Assembly (NCBI GenBank): GCA_010093705.1
Contig: MU006106.1
Span: forward strand, 552,900-616,899
Direction of reading: 5' to 3'
From: Patellaria atrata CBS 101060
Taxonomy: Eukaryota; Ascomycota; Dothideomycetes; Patellariales; Patellariaceae
DNA length: 64,000 nucleotides
The notes under the pieces are model-generated. The model was given only the letters and a program-made list of their open reading frames with translations. It did not search any database and was not told the origin of the DNA. A program made the position numbers and the translations under genes. Each line of letters starts with the position of its first letter. Within the stretch, counting starts at the first letter, position 1. This document shows positions 58,466-64,000 of the stretch, piece by piece.

Positions 58466-60051
58466 CTCTGAGGGATCTTTGTCTGAACGATTGGAATAGA
58501 CCACCAGATATGTTTAAACAAGGAATTATCCTGATTGAAAGTTGGGAACGATCTTGGAACCCTTCGTTGAAGTGGTCCTTAGGCCGGCTTGTTTGCTTGC
58601 CAATTTGGTGATTTGGTCCCCTAATTTGGTATGAAATGGTAGACACGGCTATTACTCTCGAATTCCTTCGTCTGTTGCTGCGCAATTGGTTCTTGTTCTT
58701 TTAAATATCTTTTACACCTTCTGCGAAGGTATTTTCGGTCTCTTGCGACGTTAGGCACTATTCCAGTGCGGGATTTAGATTGACTATGGGACGGACCGAG
58801 ATCGCAACGGTAGAACACGCGTGAGGAGTTCGAAGACGTTCGAGTCAGAGCAAATGTATGGAGGTAGAGAATTGTAGAAGTGATACGACTCAGCGAGAGA
58901 ATGTTTGTGGAGAATTAAGGTACTGGCGAGTAAGAGATGGAAATAAGGAACATAATCAGTGTGAGCGCGTTTGCGACTTTGCGGAGGCTGGTTGCTTTGG
59001 CTGGGAAACGGACCGGGTGTGAGATTGGCCGCGGTCCGTCGCGGTAACTTTACCTTGAGAGGAGTGACGACATCATTGCACATTTCAACATTTGAAGTCG
59101 AAAATGCTCACCAAGAAGAACTAGAAACGTAAAACTATTTCTTAAGATTCTTACTCTAAACTATGATTAAATTTACCCAGTCTCTACTCCGTACAATTTT
59201 TCTAGAATGAGCAATCTAGATCCAAGTCAAAGGTATGCCTAGCTTATATACATCGTATGAAGTTCATAGGTATACTAGTCCAAAAAGACATCGTATTGCC
59301 TTTGAATAGAAATACTATGTTTGGCGCACACGATAGGAAACTTCTGGTAAAAAGGCAGCTTAGGTCTGTTCGAGAGAGATTTGCCATTTTGTGCCTTAAT
59401 CAAGAGAACCAAGTAGGCAAACCTGAAGTACCTAAGGTGAGAATACGGTACGTCGAGAATTGATGCTACTACAAGACATGAAAATAGTGGAGGGGAGCGG
59501 ATGCCGATTAGCAATTCTGAGAAAAGAACATGGCTGTCCAGTACTGGAAAATGCATCGTGTACAATCTACCTTACACTGTCAGGGTTCGCATATATCCCG
59601 CTGAACGGAGTCAACGATATCCCAAGGGTACGGTAGCTAAAGGAAGGTACCGTACCGATATTCGTACATATCAAAGCCCAGTGGTTCTGCTGTTAGGCGA
59701 TAGGTATTGTATAGGTGCTTTTATCAAACTGAGAGTTGTTTACGTTACGAAAGTAAAGATCTCCGTTCGGGAGATCGACCTTGCTAAGGTACCCACCTGT
59801 ACCTAATTTTAGTGGCGCCGCCACAGATACAAGTGCTGTACTGGATGTACCCCAAAGCTACCCCCGGCTGGTACCCGGGGCGGCGTGCATTCGGTATTAA
59901 CCCCCCAAACGACACCCATCTGACTGCAGCACATTAAACTGTACTTATCCACCACCTGGAATACCTATACTCCTTTGCCATAGATAAACTCGGTCCTTCT
60001 TGAATTTTGAAGATAATGTAGTTACCCCGTGGTCAGCTCTGTACATTCACC
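58466..60051. promoter_or_regulatory. Divergent promoter region, membrane protein / UBP8, 1.6 kb
   Basis: No convincing gene. Frames at 58784-59083 (minus) and 59257-59806 (plus) have no similarity. A GC-rich patch at 59811-59890 (GTGGCGCCGCCAC palindrome, then CCCGGCTGGTACCCGGGG) lies 160-240 bp before UBP8 and may be part of its promoter. Confidence 0.4.
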
Positions 60052-62049
60052 ATGCCGGCCGAGATCATGGACAATATCACAATCGCCCCAAAATCTGCCT
60101 CACTGGCCTCACCCAAGCTCACCAAGGCAAAAGCTTCCACCACCACAATGCCCAGCTTGTCGCTATCCGTATCCTACGGCTGCGGTAGGTTTCTATGTCT
60201 CTGCAGCTGGTACCATATATTATTGTACTAATCCTTACGCAGAACACATACAAGAGATCTTCAAGCAACTTCGAAAAGTCTCCTTACGAGAGTACGCCCT
60301 TATCCAGACCTCGATACACGACCGCCATAGCGTAATATCCCAGACATTACGGTCCCCTCAAGTCGCGTCGAGTGGTCGACCGGTACCTTGCCTTACCCCT
60401 ACATATCTGTGCCTTCAATGTCCAAGCGTGAATACACCAGAACAGAGAGATGATCATTGGAAATCGAAGAGCCATGCTTTCTGTATGAAATCTCTGGCGA
60501 GAATGTTGTTTCTATACGCTGACACTATCAAGCTGTCGAGTCGAGATCTGGCTGCCTATGGTGCTCCAATTGCCAGGATTTCGTCTACGATCCAGCCCTT
60601 GAAGAAATAAGGCTGCAGAAAGGTCACAATCCTACTATATTCCCAGCTACGCGCAATAGTCAAATACAACACGAACTGACCATCCCGTCCTTTAGGTCCT
60701 AAGAAACGTAAATATGATGATATAACGAGCAATGAAGACCCTCGCCTTGTCGCCGCTAACACGCAATTCGTCCCCTGTCGGGCCATCGGATTACGGGGCC
60801 TCTATAACATGGGTCAGACGTGCTTTATGAGCGTAGTATTGCAAAGTCTGATACATAACCCTTTCATAAAAGCTTTCTACCTTGGCGAGGGTCACAAATC
60901 GAGCACCTGCGAGAGAGAGAAGGAGGGCTGTACAAGCTGTGCGCTGGATGAAATATTTACAGAGTTCCACTCCAAAGAGATAACAGAAGGGTACGGTGCT
61001 GTATACATGCTACTGGGAAGCTGGATGGGTGCGCAGGCTCTCGCAGGGTATCAACAACAAGATGCCCATGAATATATGCAATTCATCCTCAACTCACTCC
61101 ATCTCTCCAACGGAGGTGACTCGATCTCCTCGTCCAATTCGAACTCCAACCCCGAACAATGTACCTGTATCATCCACAAAACATTCTACGGCCAACTGCA
61201 ATCCACAGTCACTTGCGACAAATGTCGTAACGTTACCAACACCTTCGACCCCTTCATCGACCTAAGTCTTGACCTCCGAAGTCAGGTGAAGAAAAGAAAG
61301 CTTGACGGCGAGCTTAAAGACAAAGACATTGCAATGGAGCTGAAAGAGTGTCTCGAGCGTTTTACAGGGAAGGAGAAACTAGCTGCAGCAGACTATACAT
61401 GCCAGAGCTGCTCTAAGACGGCACAGAATGCGACTAAGCAACTTAGTATACGGCGGTTACCACCCGTCTTATCCATACATCTCAAGGTATGCTATATCTT
61501 GCCATATGGTTACTGTGCGACCTGATCACCTTTTCTATCTCATCGTCTCCTCACATCCAATGAATTTCTTCCACCTTCCATCTCTCCTTTCCATCTAATA
61601 ATTCCTCAATCTGGTCGATTTCTTCCATTTGCTCATTCTTTCCATGCGGTCCACCTTTCCATGTCACATGATACCCATAACTAACAACACCCACCCAGCG
61701 CTTCGAACACGCCAAAACCGCCACAAAGCTAAACACCAAACTCTCCTTCCCCATCCATCTCGACATGCACCCCTACACCACCGCCGTCCTCGCCCCTAAG
61801 CAAGTAGCTAAAGACCGCGCAATCCCCTCCCCGCATCCCCCGAGCACCACCTACGAGCTCTCCTCCGTCATAGTGCACAAAGGCAACCTCGACAGCGGCC
61901 ACTACGTCGGCTATTGCAAGGAAGGCGGCGATTGGTTCCTGTTCGACGATAGCAAGGTCGTTCTAGTCGAGGAGCGAGAGGTCCTCAAGGCGGATGCGTA
62001 TTTACTCTTTTACGTCGTTAGGGAGTTTGACGGCGCGAGAGAACCTTGA
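60052..62049 (+). CDS. UBP8: SAGA-complex ubiquitin protease UBP8 (USP22-like)
   Basis: Exons 60052-60184, 60243-60482, 60533-60622, 60696-61486 and 61699-62049 give 534 aa. The N-terminal zinc-finger UBP domain (about 44-150) shows CEHIQEI, YLCLQCPSV, the H..H pair in DDHWKSKSHAF, and GCLWCSNCQDFVYDP. The catalytic domain starts at about 186 with GLRGLYNMGQTCFM; Cys197 is the nucleophile. His486 in GNLDSGHYVGY and the acidic pair in FLFDDSKV complete the site. Two further zinc pairs, CDKC and CQSC, lie in the middle. UBP8 removes ubiquitin from histone H2B as part of SAGA with SGF11, SUS1 and SGF73. The zinc-finger part is spread over three small exons. The last intron is 212 bp and strongly pyrimidine-rich. 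Confidence 0.94.
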
Positions 62050-63553
62050 TCTCAGTAACGTGGTATAGTCAGCGTTGTCCGCATGAATGTTTTTTATATC
62101 CGTAATAGCTCGTAGATGGAGGTACAATGTAACGGGCCGGCGAAGCATGGCGACGGAGTTGGGGGTTACTGATTCTCTGTATTGTACATCTGAAATCATG
62201 TCACTGGATAAATTCCAGATCCATGTACTGGTACGTCAAGAATCATATGCGTAAGATATCAAACCAAGGGTACATGATCCTTGGCTGAATAGTAGAACCA
62301 ACGGTACATGTTCCTGGGCTGAATGATAGAACTAGTACTACATGATACTTGTCTGAAGAGACAATTGCCACATACGGCCATAGAACACGGAAAATAGGGA
62401 ATCCCGTCCGTTCTGCCACGAAGGGTGACTCTGCTATATGTTGGTGTAAAAAGAATAAATACCTCTTTCAAGATCTTAAGTCCGTTAATTAGATTTTAGA
62501 AATCTCGAATGTAGTAAGGGCTCGATAACGCAGCTAAGCGCTTTAAACAGCGCCACTAATATACTAGAAAGGTAAACTCGTACTAACTAGCTATTCCCTA
62601 CCTCAGAACTTTTTTGTCACGGTTCGCAATTATCACGTGACTTCTTCATACACAGCCCCTTCTATCGTGGCTGGCATGGCTAGTATCTTGGCAAGCAGTC
62701 AAGATCACACATCTGTACGTAGTTTAGCAACCTCCGTAGTAGAATTCTCGTTCAACTCCAACACTATCTATTAAGTATTTGTTCGAGCCCTGATATATAT
62801 TTTTGATATAGGAATAATAGCACAATAGTGCTATTACTTTAGAATTAAAATTATCAAGTAAGTAGACAATAAAAAGAAAGTACTCTAAGATTCTATCTTA
62901 GAGGATGGAGTGCTACTCATCAGCTTAGAATAGAGCGGAACCCTACGTTTGTGACAATGTAGTATAGCTGTAGTAATCGTATTTTGACTATCTCCATTAC
63001 TAACTACTAAGTGTGGAGATTAAGTTAAGGAACAATAATATCGTGGGCCGAATACCCGCATATAATAGTCCCGCCTTGCCAAGCCTCGGCCCGACTATCT
63101 TCCGTTTAACCAATCAGCGCTCAGAGATCTTTTCCGCGTCCGACCCGGCAAAGATCTCTTGCAAACAAACCAAACACTCAGCATAGGAAATACGGGATTA
63201 GCATCGTGACACGTCGTCACAACGTTAGCCCTTTAGATGCCTGGTCTAATTATAGGCATCTAATAGCAGCTGCTGATCATTATGAATAAATACACATATA
63301 AGGATATGGCTGGAGCGAGGCCAGCCGGCCTGCTACTAGCGTGTATAAATATTTAAGGATTTGTAAGCGTAAAGGATTACTAGTTCTATAACTAGAAGCT
63401 ATAATGCTGACACTATTACCGCTTAGCTAGATAGACGTAGAACTATCCAATCCGCTTATAAATTAACTTTAAGTTTAACATGTGATATCATAATTTCAAA
63501 TCAATTTATTCAAATCGATATAAATATAAGGCTAATATAGAAGGAGGTGAAAG
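62050..63553. other. AT-rich intergenic tract
   Basis: From about 62480 the sequence becomes clearly AT-rich with many TAG/TAA words (CTAGCTATTC, TAGCTAGATAGACG, ATATAAATATAAGGC), unlike the gene blocks. This fits RIP-type mutation or old repeat remains beside the WD40 gene. No intact element, terminal repeat or transposase frame is visible. Confidence 0.45.
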
Positions 63554-64000
63554 CTATTTTATCTCAAGTAAAGTAATAGAACCTGACCAATGGCCTAGTA
63601 CAAGAAGATGATCCCAGAAACCAACTGCAGTTGCTCGAAATTCTAGAGGAAGCTAAATAAGCTTCTCTGTTTGACCATTACATACCCAATGTTGTTGAAT
63701 GAAGAGACCAGCTAAACACACCTGCGGTGGTAAAAAGCTCAAACCAACAGGATCAAGACAAATCCTTCCTTGATCTGAATCTAGGTAAGATCCATTAGAA
63801 GAGAACTTAAGGTGGTGAATATCCTCATCTACACGGATGACATTTCGGCCCGCGCCCGTCTTCGAGTCCCAGAGCCTGACAGTGCCGTCGCCCGATGCCG
63901 ATGCTACGACCTGGCCGTCCGGCGAGAACGTTACGGCGCTGACCCAGCCCGTGTGGCCCTCGAGCGTGCTGAGGCCCGCGCCCGTCTTCGAGTCCCAGAG
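63554..64000 (-). pseudogene. 3' end of NLR-type WD40-repeat gene, with premature stop
   Basis: The minus strand enters the window inside a chain of WD40 repeats. It reads LWDSKTGAGLSTLEGHTGW, then VSAVTFSPDGQVVASASGDG and TVRLWDSKTGAGRN, then a tail HLKFSSNGSYLDSDQGRI. The frame stops at TAG 63653-63655. Past this stop the same frame stays open for 32 codons to TAG 63554 and reads LPLEFRATAVGFWDHLLVLG, then HWSGSITLLEIK. That is the usual end of fungal NACHT/NB-ARC WD40 proteins, where the codon at the stop is normally Trp (TGG). The gene is therefore truncated by one G-to-A change, or its last 33 residues are lost. Such proteins act in allorecognition and programmed cell death. The rest lies outside the window, so whether the gene is otherwise intact is unknown. 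Confidence 0.75.
63848..64000 (-). repeat. High-identity WD40 repeat units, 126-bp period
   Basis: GCCCGCGCCCGTCTTCGAGT and the following CCCAGAG occur identically at 63848 and at 63974, exactly 126 bp (42 codons) apart. This is one WD40 repeat length. The units are GC-rich against an AT-rich flank. Identity at the DNA level suggests recent repeat exchange. Confidence 0.8.

Noticed and set aside
58784-59083. 99-codon minus-strand frame upstream of the four-span membrane gene
   Set aside because: No similarity or membrane segment beyond a short hydrophobic run, and no phase-compatible splice into the downstream exons was found.

Overview
The window is nuclear DNA of a filamentous ascomycete (Pezizomycotina). 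The evidence is gene structure: most protein genes have one to six introns, mostly 48-112 bp, with GTRNGY donors and YAG or AAG acceptors. It is also gene content: POM152, an SPT10-like acetyltransferase with an integrase-type zinc finger, WHI5/NRM1, TSR3, UBP8, DHH1, a YIL108W-type metallopeptidase and an NLR-type WD40 tail. I would guess Leotiomycetes, but cannot prove the class from sequence alone. Nothing prokaryotic, viral or plasmid-like is visible.

Layout. 1-1374: intergenic, with a 12-bp minisatellite interrupted by a 100-N assembly gap. 1375-17517: dense housekeeping block with a SEC14-like lipid-transfer protein (+), POM152 nucleoporin (-), UCH37-type deubiquitinase (+), two small uncertain genes (+), a C2H2 zinc-finger gene (+) with an in-frame TGA, a mitochondrial-type rhomboid protease (-) and the DEAD-box decapping activator DHH1 (+). 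17518-27488: almost 10 kb without a recognisable gene. 27489-31597: a divergent pair, an ethylene-forming-enzyme (EFE)-type 2-oxoglutarate dioxygenase (-) and a PAF-acetylhydrolase-like lipase (+). 31598-34377: intergenic. 34378-62049: second dense block with an Arf-GEF of SEC7-PH type (+), PDAP1-like phosphoprotein (-), HAD dehalogenase (-), HNH protein (+), SPT10 (-), TSR3 (-), GGA clathrin adaptor (+), metallopeptidase-jacalin (-), WHI5/NRM1-like (+), four-span membrane protein (-) and UBP8 (+). 62050-64000: AT-rich sequence running into the 3' end of a WD40-repeat gene (-) that carries a premature stop.

How the genes relate. There are no operons. Neighbours alternate as divergent or convergent pairs, with some very short 3' spacings (57 bp between the HNH and SPT10 stop codons). 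Themes that recur by chance or by ordinary fungal synteny are vesicle traffic (SEC14, SEC7-PH, GGA), chromatin and transcription (SPT10, UBP8, WHI5), ubiquitin removal (UCH37, UBP8) and RNA (DHH1, TSR3).

The points most worth attention are three. First, the EFE homologue keeps every active-site residue I can place and has a mitochondrial-type presequence. Second, in the zinc-finger gene the TGA stop lies exactly where the first zinc-binding cysteine of a fourth finger should be. Third, the WD40 gene at the right edge has two exact 42-codon-spaced repeat segments and a TGG-to-TAG break near its end. Intron boundaries were placed by eye from splice consensus, phase and family similarity. Each multi-exon total was checked to be a whole number of codons.
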